Shown here: one piece after another, positions 47,373 to 57,180 of the stretch | How positions within the stretch are numbered: the stretch's first letter is position 1 | How the letters are laid out: each line of letters starts with the position of its first letter | Assembly (NCBI RefSeq): GCF_029395535.1 | Contig: NZ_CP113920.1 | Coordinates: 1,426,001-1,490,000 of the forward strand | From: Bifidobacterium sp. ESL0732 | GTDB lineage: Bacteria > Actinomycetota > Actinomycetes > Actinomycetales > Bifidobacteriaceae | Length of the DNA stretch: 64,000 nucleotides | Reading direction: 5' to 3' | Translations under genes and position numbers: made by a program | The notes under the pieces: model-generated | What the model saw: only the letters and a program-made list of their open reading frames with translations | The model's database searches: none | What the model was told of the DNA's origin: nothing

Positions 47373-48145
47373 GCGTTCACCTCGCTACGAGGGTCATCGG
47401 ACCATGCAGCCTGCGCGATTCTGCCATCGCGCACCTCGACGATCCGGTCGCACTGCTTGGCGATCTCAGGGCTGTGCGTCACCATTACGACCGTCTTCTT
47501 GGGATCTCTCGCCACATCGCGCAGCACCTCGATCACCTTTCGTCCGTTTACTTGATCCAGTGCACCTGTAGGCTCGTCGGCAAAGATGATATCTGGGCTG
47601 GTCAAGAGTACCCGGGCCAACGCCACACGCTGCTGCTCGCCCCCAGAAAGCTCGGTCACGCTAGCCTTGCGCTGGCGCCCCAAGCCGAAATAGTCCAATA
47701 TGCTCTGCGCCTTCTTGCGAGGGAAACGGGAGGCGCGCAGCGTGAATGGCAACGCAAGGTTCTCCTCCACGCTCATGCTGGCCACCAGGTTATAGGACTG
47801 GAAAACGAACCCCATATGGTTGCGACGAAACTTGGTCAGCTTCGTGGGTTTCATACCGTTGATCGGTGTGCCGAGCAGCGTGACCGTGCCTTTGGTGAAC
47901 GTCTCGAGACCGGCCAGGCAATAGAGCAGCGTCGACTTGCCGGATCCGGACGGACCGACGATGGCCGTCATCTGGCCGGGATAGGCGCGAAAATCTACAT
48001 CCTTCAGAATCGTGACCGAATCGCCTTTGCGCGGCGAGACCGTCATCGACAGACCATCGGCCATGACCGAGGGTACTGATCCGTCCGTCCGCTGAGACCC
48101 TGTATCAACGGAAGATTGATATATTGTAGTACGTTGTGTGCTCAT
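47369..48145 (-). CDS. ABC transporter ATP-binding protein (exporter type)
   Basis: The ATPase partner of the FtsX-like permease, 258 residues. It has Walker A GPSGSGKST, VFQSYNLVASMSVEENLALPF, LSGGEQQRVALARVLL, IIFADEPTGALDQVNG and the switch His in VTHSPE. I chose ATG at 48145 with GAGG eight bases upstream; an upstream in-frame start six codons earlier has none. About 40 non-conserved residues precede the core. It belongs to the LolD/MacB/BceA branch. Confidence 0.92.
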   Translation of the reverse strand: MSTQRTTIYQSSVDTGSQRTDGSVPSVMADGLSMTVSPRKGDSVTILKDVDFRAYPGQMTAIVGPSGSGKSTLLYCLAGLETFTKGTVTLLGTPINGMKPTKLTKFRRNHMGFVFQSYNLVASMSVEENLALPFTLRASRFPRKKAQSILDYFGLGRQRKASVTELSGGEQQRVALARVLLTSPDIIFADEPTGALDQVNGRKVIEVLRDVARDPKKTVVMVTHSPEIAKQCDRIVEVRDGRIAQAAWSDDPRSEVNA

Positions 48146-48373
48146 GGTTTCATCCTCACACATCTCACGGCGTCGTGCCCAGTGCCGAAAGTCATTGTTT
48201 TCCCCTAGGCCGCGACTATATCGAGTCGGAAATGGCCGATGTTCGGCATGTCAATTGGGGGATACGAAGAATGGCCGAAGAATGCGGTACAGCGACTACG
48301 CAAGTGCGGAAATATGGCGGAATTGCAATGGAAACCTGCTATTCGTGTCGTAAAGTGACGATAAACTCGAGTC

Positions 48374-49627
48374 ATGGATACGGACGAGGGAATGCCCCAT
48401 ACAGCTGACTACGATGAAGCCCGACAGACCATCGGGCCATTTTCTGCGGCACTTCCTTTCGACCATCGTGTGAGCGCGAATCAGAACCTGACCTTTGAAT
48501 ACGCGAAACCTGCATTTGCTTCAGCAGGAATCAAATGGTGCGACGAAAACCGGATGCTGCTACATCTTTTCGACGTCGAGAAGCAAGCTACGAATACGGC
48601 ACTACTGCTTTCCGACCAATGCCCCTATCTCGTCAAATGTGCAGTATTCGAAGGCGATACCAAGACGAATCTAGAAGAACGAAAAAACGTTTCCGGCTCG
48701 GTTTTGAACCAGATTGACGCCACGATGATGTTTCTGAACCAGCACAACCTCGAAAATGCATGGCCACAGACAGCTCTGCGCGAATCGCTGGTCAACGCCG
48801 TTTTGCACCGCGATTACGACAAGAACGGGCCTATTCTGATCAGCATTTTCGACTCCAGTATCGAAATCGTTTCTCCCGGCGGTCTGGTCGACGGTTTCGA
48901 GGTCAACGATTTGCTCAACGGTGTAAGCGAGTCACGTAACTATTGGCTTGCCGACGTGTTCGAAGCCCTGCACTTGAGCGAGAACTACGGCACAGGCGTG
49001 CAACGCATCCTCGATGCCTACTCGCAAAGCCTTGCCAGTCCGCAGCTGCGTGTCGGCCCTGGATCGGTGGCGATGATTCTGCCGAAGCCCGTACTGGATT
49101 CTGAGCTGCCAGAGCCCCATCTTGCCGACGACAGTACCGATGACCCGGAAAGCAGAACGCACAATGATGGTAACAACAATCCCGACAATGGGTCGGGCAA
49201 AGCGAAACGCTATACGTTCCCGTTAGGCGGCCATCTTTTCACGACTATTCCTGCCGAAGCTCTTACCGGAAGCCGCGTGTTAAGCGCAACTTCGTTGCCT
49301 TCATTAATTTTTGCTAGTGAAAAATCATGGCAGTCATACACTAACACCTCTCAGGAATCACCGATCAACCACACCGCACAAATCACTCCGAGTTATGACA
49401 AATCGAAACCGGTCGGCACGGAATCGCAGCAATTCAAGATTGAGTCCGTTGACGAAATGACCATGGCGTTCATTGCGCAACGCGGAACGGCTTTAAGCCG
49501 AAAACAAATCCAAACCGGCCTTGGTACCAGTGAAGGTCAGACTTCTTATGTATTGAAAAAACTCGTGAACGAGGGCAAATTGAAGCAAGTCGGACATTCA
49601 CGAGCCACCAAATACTCTCTCGCCTAA
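48374..49627 (+). CDS. HATPase_c_4 regulator-like protein lacking the AlbA domain
   Basis: A 417-residue protein of the RecG-like/Schlafen-AlbA ATPase family (divergent AAA_4), seen as LTFEYAKPAFASAGI, then the GHKL-type block LRESLVNAVLHRDYDKNGPILISIFDSSIEIVSPGGLVDGF and ENYGTGVQRIL. Family members normally start with an AlbA_2 (Schlafen-like) domain of about 130 residues; here it is absent and no such sequence is seen upstream, so the gene may be a 5'-truncated remnant. The C-terminal end RKQIQTGLGTSEGQTSYVLKKLVNEGKLKQVG is a winged helix. No SD is visible before the ATG. Function, if any, is unknown. Confidence 0.75.
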   Translation: MDTDEGMPHTADYDEARQTIGPFSAALPFDHRVSANQNLTFEYAKPAFASAGIKWCDENRMLLHLFDVEKQATNTALLLSDQCPYLVKCAVFEGDTKTNLEERKNVSGSVLNQIDATMMFLNQHNLENAWPQTALRESLVNAVLHRDYDKNGPILISIFDSSIEIVSPGGLVDGFEVNDLLNGVSESRNYWLADVFEALHLSENYGTGVQRILDAYSQSLASPQLRVGPGSVAMILPKPVLDSELPEPHLADDSTDDPESRTHNDGNNNPDNGSGKAKRYTFPLGGHLFTTIPAEALTGSRVLSATSLPSLIFASEKSWQSYTNTSQESPINHTAQITPSYDKSKPVGTESQQFKIESVDEMTMAFIAQRGTALSRKQIQTGLGTSEGQTSYVLKKLVNEGKLKQVGHSRATKYSLA

Positions 49628-49717
49628 CTCCGAATCCTTGACGTTGGCATTAATCACTCAATTATTTTATCGACAATGAGCCCACCAGACCGGTACACTT
49701 AATATATTTGTATTGAA

Positions 49718-50911
49718 TCAGTTGATGATCAGTGCCAACCCAAGCAAAACCGCCAAGAACAGCACATTGACCACAGTATATACAAGAAGATAATGACTCT
49801 TCTTATCAGGATATTTGCGGGCGATCTGCTGGTAGGAGATCAGTGATGCCATCGAAGCAATCAACGTACCCAGCCCACCCAAGTTCGTGCCGATAATCAG
49901 CTCGCGCCACTGGCTGCAGAAGCCGGAAAGCAGGATGGAAGTAGGCACGTTGCTGATGAGCTGGCTGGAGGCGACGGCGACTTCCATCGGGTGCTGGTTG
50001 ACAATCGAGGCCACAAAATTTGAGAACTCCGGCACACGGCGCATATTTCCGATGAAGATGAAGAACATCACGAAAGTGAGGGGCAAAGTCCAGTCGACCT
50101 TGAGGAACGCATGACGATCGCAGACCAGGAACGCGCCGAACACCAAAACGCACATGAGCCACAGCGGAATCGAACCGCTGACTGTGAAAATGCAGATCAG
50201 GAACAAGACGACATAAACGATTGCACGCCAGCCGCCATAGCCTGCGCCGTAGTTGAGCACGCGGATCTCATCCGGCTTCCCGTCGCTTTGCGGCGCGAAA
50301 AGCGATTGCTCAATGCCCTTGTGCCCAAGCCCTGCAAAATCCGCCTGGCTGCTACGACGGCGGAACATGACGAGGATGACAACAAGAAGCATTATTGCGG
50401 AAGCCAACGAGAACGGCCCCATCACAGTCAGAAACTCTGAAGTCGGCATCTTGGAAACGGATTTGAGATAAAGGTTATGAGCGTTGCCGACAGGTGTCAA
50501 CATACTGCCGGTATTGGCACCAATGGTCATCAGCGTGGCCACCAGGACGGCCTTGTCTTCCATCTTCGCCATCACCAAAACGGAAATCGCAAAGGGGATG
50601 AACGTCACCAAAGAGACGTCATTGGTAATGAAAATCGCCGAGAAAAACGTTAGAGAAACTAGCGCGATTACCAAAGCGCTTTCGGTATGCACGTGCTCGA
50701 GCAGCTTAGTGCCGATGATGTGGAAAACGCCGATGCGCTGGAATCCGCAAACCACAAGCATCAGGCAAACCAGCTGTGAAATGGTGTTCATATGGATGTA
50801 GCCAAGGTACTGACGGTCCGGTGGAACGATAAAACAGGAAATGATGGCGAGTATCGTCGCCACCACCAAAATGGTGTCGTTTTTCAGTTCCTTGACGATC
50901 CACTTGCGCAT
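49718..50911 (-). CDS. Ion-transporter-superfamily permease (SLC13/ArsB/CitMHS-like)
   Basis: A 397-residue membrane protein with about eleven hydrophobic spans. Repeat elements of the IT superfamily are FFSAIFITNDVSLVTFIPFAISVL with the helix-breaking NDVS, GANTGSMLTPVGNAHNLYLKSVS, and in the second half SQLISNVPTSILLSG and GTNLGGLGTLIASMASLISYQQ. These match SLC13/CitMHS carriers of anions such as citrate, phosphate or arsenite; the ion is not predictable. The true start is ATG at 50911; a TTG codon sits just upstream. It stands alone. Confidence 0.86.
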   Translation of the reverse strand: MRKWIVKELKNDTILVVATILAIISCFIVPPDRQYLGYIHMNTISQLVCLMLVVCGFQRIGVFHIIGTKLLEHVHTESALVIALVSLTFFSAIFITNDVSLVTFIPFAISVLVMAKMEDKAVLVATLMTIGANTGSMLTPVGNAHNLYLKSVSKMPTSEFLTVMGPFSLASAIMLLVVILVMFRRRSSQADFAGLGHKGIEQSLFAPQSDGKPDEIRVLNYGAGYGGWRAIVYVVLFLICIFTVSGSIPLWLMCVLVFGAFLVCDRHAFLKVDWTLPLTFVMFFIFIGNMRRVPEFSNFVASIVNQHPMEVAVASSQLISNVPTSILLSGFCSQWRELIIGTNLGGLGTLIASMASLISYQQIARKYPDKKSHYLLVYTVVNVLFLAVLLGLALIIN

Positions 50912-51325
50912 CAATACACCAGCCGAATCGGGAGACGGAAATATCTGACATCATGACCGCGTCTCATCGATGCAGTCCTATCGAAAAACGCCATTGCCAC
51001 ATGGCACACCCAAACATCACAATCATCCAGTTTCCCCATCCATCACAAAGCCGATATGACGGCCGACGAAGACACATGCCGGCAAGAACCTAGCCTGCAC
51101 AGCAATACGTGTATGCGTTCTCTTAACTTCTATTGTATGGGTATTTCAGAGTAGAAAAGTACGAAAAAACAGGCTTTTAGCGACCATTCCAATTTACAGT
51201 ACGGAAAAACGAAGAAAAAATCCTAGATTTCATTGGCCTCTTTTGTGCGATACAAAGGCGACCAAAATTTTAAAAAAAATCGAAGAAATTTGTTACGGCT
51301 TGTCACGTTGCGGACGACAGCGCAC
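50912..51325. other. Intergenic region between permease gene and dnaG
   Basis: About 410 bases without a supportable gene, strongly AT-rich near dnaG with several A- and T-runs. It must hold the minus-strand promoter of the permease gene and the end of the dnaG transcript. No clear hairpin terminator was found. Confidence 0.4.
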
Positions 51326-53437
51326 TCAGGCGACGGCATTGCCGTAGACCTGAGCCTGCAAATCCTTTCGAGCGGTCTCCATATTGGTGATCTCCCCTAA
51401 AATTCTGATTTTCTCTTCACCGTCAGGCATCTGCGCCATCTTGCGCTTGGCGGCACCGATACGGCGCATATAGCCTACATCAAGCAGCCGTGCGGTCAGT
51501 TCCGCGGCGTAGCGTTGCTCCTCCGGGGTCGGTGCGCGGAGCTGGGCGGCGGCCGGATTGGGCACATCGGCACCATTCATGGCTGCTTCTCCGACATTCG
51601 CATCGTTGGCATTGCCGTTCTTATCGTCGCCACCCGGCAATGGCAGCGGCATGACGGCCAGCTCGTTGATGACCTGCTCAAGCATCGGCCCGCCGGCCTT
51701 GGTGAGGTTGTGCATCCAAAGCCCCTGCGGCGTGGTGTTGTCGGGCAGACCGCCGGCTGCGGCGATCGCCTGGAACAGCGTGCGGAAAACCGGGGTCATG
51801 AAATCGGCAAGGGTAAGACGCGCGAACGCGTTGCCGTTGATGGCGCGCGGCACCTGAATGAGCACAGCCATGAACTGCTGCTCGCAGATGAACACGGCGT
51901 CATCGACACGGAAATAGGCCTGATCGGCAGCATCGCGGTGCTGCAAGGCCTTACGCGCCGCCGGATTAGCATAGCTGTTTTCATTGCTTCGTCCATACAT
52001 ATCAGGGCCGTTGCCGTTTCGGCGTTTTGGCGCATATGCATCGTCCTCGCGCACATGCAATCGCCTTCTGGCATTGTTGACTTCACGGCGCATGATGTCG
52101 AGGTCCACGCCGATGCGACGAGTCGCCTTGCGCGTGTAAATGTCGAGCAAGGAACGGTCACGAATCTGGGCAATCAAAGGCGCCACGGCCTTCACCGCAC
52201 CCATCTGGCCAGTGGTATAGGAGGTGTCGAAGCGATTGATAGCGGTGTCGATGACGAAATCATACAGTGGCTTGGCATGGTCGATCAGCGAGCGAACCGC
52301 CTCGTTGCCTTGCTGGATGCGCAGGTCGCAAGGATCAAGGTTGTTGTCGGCAACGGCCACGAAGGTCTGGGAAAGGAATGCGGAATCCAAGCCGAACGCA
52401 TGGATGGCAGCCTTCTGCCCTGCAGCATCACCGTCAAAGGTGAAAACGATACGCGAGCTCAGGGATTGGCCTTCGACCTTCAACGGGCCGACAAGCTGGA
52501 CGGCACCCAAGGAATCGTCGGAAATCAGACGACGGATGATTTTGGCGTGATCCTCCCCGAACGCCGTGCCGCAGGTGGCCACGGCGGTGTCGATGCCGGC
52601 CAGATGGCAGGCCATCACATCGGTATAGCCTTCGACGATGACGGCCTGGCGTTTCTTTACGATGCTGGATTTGGCCAGGTCGATGCCGTACAGCACCTGT
52701 GTCTTGCGGTAAAGCTGTGTATCGGGAGTGTTGATGTACTTGGCATTGATATTGTCGTCATCATAAAGCTTGCGGGCACCGAAGCCGAGCGTACGCCCTG
52801 TGGAATCGCGGATAGGCCATGTGGCGCGACCACGGAAATAGTCATAAATGCCGCGCTGCCCTTGACGTGCGAGGCCGGCGTCCAGCATCTCCTGCTGGGT
52901 GAATCCTTTGCTCGCCAGATGCCGGACAAGATTATCCCAACCTTGCGGAGCATAGCCACAGCCAAAACGCTGGCAATCGGCCTGGCTGAAGTTGCGGCCA
53001 CCCAAGAGCTTTCGAGCTGCAAGCGCCTCCGGTGTCATGATCTGGGAGACAAAAAAGCGTTGCGCCTCCTCGTTGGCCTCGAGCAAGCGGGCACGCTTGG
53101 AGCCGTGATGTTCTTCCCTGCTGCCATCACTTTTTTCGTAATGCAGTTCGATGTGATATTTGTCGGCAAGAAGTTCCACGGCCTCACGGAAATCGATGTT
53201 CTCGCGATGCTCGACGTAGGCGAAAACGTCCCCGCCAAGTCCACAACCGAAGCAATGCCAGACTCCAAGAGAGGGACGAACGCTGAAGCTGGGGGTTTTC
53301 TCGTCGTGGAAGGGGCACAAACCCATGAAAGTACCGGTGCCCGCCGCTTTGAGCGTCACCGTCGACGACACGATATCGTAAAGGTCCGCTGTGGCACGCA
53401 CCTTTTCTACGTCCGCTTTGAGAATCATTCCAGCCAT
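51326..53437 (-). CDS. dnaG: DNA primase (DnaG)
   Basis: Synthesises RNA primers at the replication fork. The 703-residue protein has the N-terminal zinc ribbon (CPFHDEKTPSFSV and WHCFGCGLGGD), the core helix LLEANEEAQRFF, the TOPRIM motifs IVEGYTDVMACH and IVFTFDGDAAGQKA, and a C-terminal helicase-interaction region. The start has AAGGTG eight bases upstream. An Asn/Ala-rich linker lies near residues 600-630. It is followed upstream by the dGTPase-like gene in the same direction, 170 bases away. Confidence 0.96.
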   Translation of the reverse strand: MAGMILKADVEKVRATADLYDIVSSTVTLKAAGTGTFMGLCPFHDEKTPSFSVRPSLGVWHCFGCGLGGDVFAYVEHRENIDFREAVELLADKYHIELHYEKSDGSREEHHGSKRARLLEANEEAQRFFVSQIMTPEALAARKLLGGRNFSQADCQRFGCGYAPQGWDNLVRHLASKGFTQQEMLDAGLARQGQRGIYDYFRGRATWPIRDSTGRTLGFGARKLYDDDNINAKYINTPDTQLYRKTQVLYGIDLAKSSIVKKRQAVIVEGYTDVMACHLAGIDTAVATCGTAFGEDHAKIIRRLISDDSLGAVQLVGPLKVEGQSLSSRIVFTFDGDAAGQKAAIHAFGLDSAFLSQTFVAVADNNLDPCDLRIQQGNEAVRSLIDHAKPLYDFVIDTAINRFDTSYTTGQMGAVKAVAPLIAQIRDRSLLDIYTRKATRRIGVDLDIMRREVNNARRRLHVREDDAYAPKRRNGNGPDMYGRSNENSYANPAARKALQHRDAADQAYFRVDDAVFICEQQFMAVLIQVPRAINGNAFARLTLADFMTPVFRTLFQAIAAAGGLPDNTTPQGLWMHNLTKAGGPMLEQVINELAVMPLPLPGGDDKNGNANDANVGEAAMNGADVPNPAAAQLRAPTPEEQRYAAELTARLLDVGYMRRIGAAKRKMAQMPDGEEKIRILGEITNMETARKDLQAQVYGNAVA

Positions 53438-53606
53438 AACTATTCACCTTACCGCGCGCTATGCATGGGGACAATCAAAATGAACCTGCAGAAATAAAAA
53501 TCAAGGTTTCTTGATTCCGGCAGAACCGAGAAACGATTCAGCCATTTTAGGCTTGTAAACGACTGACTATCGGTAACTTTCAGCCCGACAGACCAGCCTT
53601 CCGATG

Positions 53607-54890
53607 CTAACAAATCAAGGAATGCAGAGTCATCGCGGAACCGTCGGTAAGGCTGGCCACCTGATCGATGGCCACGCGCAGACGTTCGTCGTCGTTGGTG
53701 GATTCGTTCCAGTCCTCGATGAACACGGTTTCCAACGCGTCGGAGGGTCGCGGAGAATCGGCCATCAGCACGTCGACCAGGTCGGTGACGATCTGTTGCT
53801 CCTGATCGTGCAACGGCTCGCGTTCACGCGGCGCCATAACGAAGTACACGGCAATGCCCTTCAGAGCAACGATTTCATAATTGGTCTCGTCGGGAATGAC
53901 GACATTGGCGCTGTAGCGCGTCAGCGGGCCCTGCCCGTACTTTTCACGCGTCGCCTGTTCCACGGAGCTGGCGAACCGGCCAATCAGCGAGCTGGTGATG
54001 TTCTTCAGCTGCGCGAGCGCCTCTCTCGACCCGTTGAAGTGCGAGGGGAACATATGCCACTTTTTCAAGCGGTGCAATGCTTCGAGCAGTTCGTCGGCGT
54101 CCCATTGCTTGCCGTACCATTCACGGGTGACCTTCACGATGCCATCAAGAACGCGGGAATCGGCCAAGGCAAGCGGGTTGAAGGCACCGGTGGCGATGGC
54201 ATCTTCTACGTCGTGGACGCTGTAGGCGATGTCGTCGGAGAGGTCCATGACCTGACATTCCATCGGCTTGGCATCCTTCGGAGCGCCGATTTTGAGCCAA
54301 TTGAACACGTCGACATCATCCGGATAGACGCAGAATTTCAGGCTCCGCTCCCCTTTCGGGTGTTGTGAGGCCTCGGCAAGAGTCCACGGATATTTCACTG
54401 CCGCATCGAGCGAGGCACGCGTCAGGTTGACCCCTGCGGAACGACCGTCCGCATGGAAGATTTTCGGTTCCAGCCGCGTGAGCAACCGCAAGGTCTGAGC
54501 GTTGCCCTCGAAACCGCCGATGCCCGAGGCGATGTCGGCCAGCACCCGTTCCCCATTGTGACCAAAGGGCGGATGGCCGAGGTCGTGAGCCAAGCAGGCA
54601 CAATCGACCACGTCCGGGTCACAGCCGAGCATCGAACCGATCTGACGGCCGATCTGGGCGACCTCAAGCGTATGCGTCAGCCGGGTTCGCGCGAAATCGT
54701 CGGTTCCGGCCACAAGAATCTGGCTTTTCGCGCCGAGCCTGCGCAGGGCTGAAGAATGAATGAGACGCGCACGGTCACGCTGGAAGGCGGTGCGGGACTG
54801 GGATTTTGGTGGTTCGGGAGCCCAACGCTCCTCGTCAAAGGCATCGTATCCCTCGTCTGTAAGCACTTCCTCACCATCAGCCGTCTCCAT
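53607..54890 (-). CDS. dGTP triphosphohydrolase-like HD-domain protein
   Basis: About 427 residues, cytoplasmic, hydrolysing deoxynucleoside triphosphates in characterised relatives. Metal-binding HD residues are in LTHTLEVAQIGR and CLAHDLGHPPFGHNGE, followed by FEGNAQTLRLLTRLE and the later MDLSDDIAYSVHDVEDAI. The ATG at 54890 is well supported by GGGAGGT; an upstream in-frame ATG adds 18 codons without an SD. It lies immediately upstream of dnaG on the same strand, an arrangement known in actinobacteria. Confidence 0.93.
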   Translation of the reverse strand: METADGEEVLTDEGYDAFDEERWAPEPPKSQSRTAFQRDRARLIHSSALRRLGAKSQILVAGTDDFARTRLTHTLEVAQIGRQIGSMLGCDPDVVDCACLAHDLGHPPFGHNGERVLADIASGIGGFEGNAQTLRLLTRLEPKIFHADGRSAGVNLTRASLDAAVKYPWTLAEASQHPKGERSLKFCVYPDDVDVFNWLKIGAPKDAKPMECQVMDLSDDIAYSVHDVEDAIATGAFNPLALADSRVLDGIVKVTREWYGKQWDADELLEALHRLKKWHMFPSHFNGSREALAQLKNITSSLIGRFASSVEQATREKYGQGPLTRYSANVVIPDETNYEIVALKGIAVYFVMAPREREPLHDQEQQIVTDLVDVLMADSPRPSDALETVFIEDWNESTNDDERLRVAIDQVASLTDGSAMTLHSLIC

Positions 54891-55040
54891 CTTGTACCTC
54901 CCGCTTAAAACCAAGCCATCCCGCCAGCCTGCGAACATCGCCAATCGAACTCCACACTATGTATTCGATGATAGCCCACATCACACGGGCGCCCAATAGC
55001 GATTGCGAGAACACATCACGAATCATTATCGAAACGCAGG

Positions 55041-55079
55041 AAGCCGCCTATCATTTGTTATGACAGGCGGCTTTTTCTT
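55041..55079 (+). terminator. Plus-strand terminator-like hairpin with no gene upstream
   Basis: AAGCCGCCT pairs with AGGCGGCTT, extended by TCAT/ATGA after one mismatch, around loop TTGTT; TTT-C-TT follows on the plus strand. No plus-strand gene ends within 5 kb, so it may belong to a short unannotated RNA. It could instead act for the minus-strand isochorismatase operon, where the T-run is poor but an A-run lies upstream. Confidence 0.6.
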
Positions 55080-55177
55080 GTTCAAGAAATGCATCGTTAC
55101 GACACGAGGGGATATCTCCTATTCTTGTATGAAAGAAATTCGGATCGTGTGAAACGCAGCAATACAGACACCGGCAC

Positions 55178-55738
55178 TCAGCCCAGCAATTCCTTGGTAT
55201 CGGTCACTGTGATCAGCGGCGTGAACAGCTTCATCGTCTCGATGGCCAGCTTCTGATTCTCAGGAGTGCTGCCCGCACAAGCGTCCTCAACCAGCCTGAC
55301 GGCGACACCGTCATCGGCGGCGGCCAACGCAGTCTGGAGAACACAGCAGTCGGTCGCCACCCCGCACACGGCAATCTTCTTGGCGCCCTGAACCGCGTTT
55401 TTGAGCTCAGTTCCCCACTTGCCGAACGTCGTCTTGCTCACTACGGAATGGCCTTTGGCGAGTTCCGCCGTTTCGTCGGTGAAGTCATACATCGGGTCAT
55501 CCGACGGCACGAGGAACTGCGGCCAGTCTTTGAAATAGTCAATCCATGCGTCCTGCGGCTTGTCGGGAGCGATATAGCGGGTATAGGCCACCCGGTCGCC
55601 GTATGCTTTGGCCAGACGCTGGAACGGTTCGTCGGTGGCATAATAAGTGCCATCAGCACACGCCCAATCCGACCAATCACTTTGTGCGAACACCTTCTGA
55701 CGGTCCACAACCACCAGCCATTCATTCTCGTCAATCAT
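55178..55738 (-). CDS. Isochorismatase-like cysteine hydrolase
   Basis: A 186-residue amidase-type hydrolase. The N-terminal Asp in WLVVVDRQKVFAQ and the nucleophilic Cys in CGVATDCCVLQTALAA, with the cis-peptide VATD before it, are those of the nicotinamidase/isochorismatase superfamily. The usual Lys is likely in the segment AKTTFGKWGT (VSKTTFGKWG). Substrate is unknown; nicotinamide or a ureido compound would fit the company it keeps. The ATG at 55738 shares a base with the permease stop, so it is translationally coupled and last in a four-gene operon. Confidence 0.85.
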   Translation of the reverse strand: MIDENEWLVVVDRQKVFAQSDWSDWACADGTYYATDEPFQRLAKAYGDRVAYTRYIAPDKPQDAWIDYFKDWPQFLVPSDDPMYDFTDETAELAKGHSVVSKTTFGKWGTELKNAVQGAKKIAVCGVATDCCVLQTALAAADDGVAVRLVEDACAGSTPENQKLAIETMKLFTPLITVTDTKELLG

Positions 55739-57180
55739 CAGTCGATTCCTTCCTGTCGCTTGATGTCACCACGTTGGAAAATCAAGGTTCCGAGTAGGCC
55801 GACCACCAGCGCCACGATGACGCCGAGGTTGGCTTGGGCCCAGATACCGGATTTTCCGCCGAAAAGAGAAAGCAGATAGCCCTGCCAACTCAGCCAGCTC
55901 GCCGACGAATTGACGACGAGACCCCAGCCAAGCACCGTGCCGACGACCAGAATCACCAGTGCCTTGATGTTCCATGATCCGTAACGACCGGCAGGATCAT
56001 AGAGATCTGCACCGTCGTAATCGCGCTTGCGCATCAACACGTCTGCCACGAACATGCCGGCCCAGACGGCCATTGGCACGCCAAGCGTAATCAGAAATCC
56101 TTGGAACGGTCCGATGAACGTCTCGGAGAAGAAGGTTACGTAAATGACGCCGATGACGGTCAGCACCGCGGTAAGGGCGGCGGCCACGGTACGCGGCAGT
56201 TTGATACCGAAGGAAAGCAGGGCAAGACCGTTGGAATAGTTGTCCATGATTGCCCCGGACATCAGCCCCAGCACGGCCACCAGCGTGAACGGCACCAGAT
56301 ACCATGTCGGCAGAATCGAGGCCATCGCGCCGACCGGGTCGAGACCGACCTGCTTCAACAGCGAACCGTTTGAGACGGCAAGCAACAGCCCATAGATAAT
56401 CAGCAAGACGTTGGCGATGGAAGCGCCGAACGTGGTCCACGCCACGATGCCGGTATTGGAGGAATTACGCGGCAGGTAGCGCGAATAATCTGCGGCCACG
56501 TTGACCCAGCCCAGGCCGAAACCAGTCATTACGAACAGGCAGCAACCGAGCATCGCCGGCAGACCGCCGGAAGGAGCGCTGCCGATCTTCGAGAAATCGA
56601 TGCTGTCCCAGCCCAGAATGAAGAAGCCGATGGTCACGATTCCCGTGACGATGGTGATGACCTGCTGGCATTTCATGATGAGGTCATAGCCGAAGATGCC
56701 GGCCACCACCACAAGCCCCACGACCACGACAGCGGAGATGATCTTGGCCGTAGGCCCAGAGCCCATGCCGAGCTTCTGCAGTGTGGAGGCCATCGCGAGC
56801 ACCGCCGTCACCGTCAGAGAAATCTCCCAGCCCAGCGTCGCAATCCACGACATCGCTGCAGGTACCTTTGCACCTTTGACGCCGAAGATGGCGCGGGTGA
56901 TCACCATGGTCGGCGCGTTGCCGCGTTTGCCCGCGATCGAGACGATGCCGACCAGCAGGAACGAGGCCACCACGCCGATAATGGTGGTCACCGCCGCCTG
57001 CCAGAACGAAATTCCGAAGCCCAAAGCCCACGCTCCGTACGACATGGCAAGCACCGAGATGTTGGCCGCGAACCAAGGCCAGAACAGGCTCGAGGGCTTG
57101 CCTTTTCGTTCGGATTCGTCGATGACGTCGATGCCTTGTTCCTCGACGCTCAGCGACGAACTTTTCCCTTCATCACTCAT
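55738..57180 (-). CDS. NCS1-family permease (cytosine/purine permease type)
   Basis: A 480-residue secondary transporter with about twelve hydrophobic spans. NCS1 marks include SLFWPWFAANISVLAMSYGAW at span 1, the conserved GNAPTMVITRAIFGVKG between spans 2 and 3, and WVNVAADYSRYLP near span 6. Relatives import nucleobases, nucleosides, hydantoins or thiamine-type compounds with protons or sodium. It overlaps the PfkB gene by four bases and the hydrolase gene by one. The substrate should be what the operon degrades or salvages. Confidence 0.9.
   Translation of the reverse strand: MSDEGKSSSLSVEEQGIDVIDESERKGKPSSLFWPWFAANISVLAMSYGAWALGFGISFWQAAVTTIIGVVASFLLVGIVSIAGKRGNAPTMVITRAIFGVKGAKVPAAMSWIATLGWEISLTVTAVLAMASTLQKLGMGSGPTAKIISAVVVVGLVVVAGIFGYDLIMKCQQVITIVTGIVTIGFFILGWDSIDFSKIGSAPSGGLPAMLGCCLFVMTGFGLGWVNVAADYSRYLPRNSSNTGIVAWTTFGASIANVLLIIYGLLLAVSNGSLLKQVGLDPVGAMASILPTWYLVPFTLVAVLGLMSGAIMDNYSNGLALLSFGIKLPRTVAAALTAVLTVIGVIYVTFFSETFIGPFQGFLITLGVPMAVWAGMFVADVLMRKRDYDGADLYDPAGRYGSWNIKALVILVVGTVLGWGLVVNSSASWLSWQGYLLSLFGGKSGIWAQANLGVIVALVVGLLGTLIFQRGDIKRQEGID

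Noticed and set aside
51235..51270. Possible hairpin GCCTCTTTTGT...ACAAAGGC after dnaG
   Set aside because: Pairing needs a three-base bulge and no properly placed T-run follows it on the minus strand.
51515..53497. Long plus-strand open frame opposite dnaG (about 660 codons)
   Set aside because: It is the antisense shadow of a clear DnaG with intact motifs; its translation has no recognisable family pattern.
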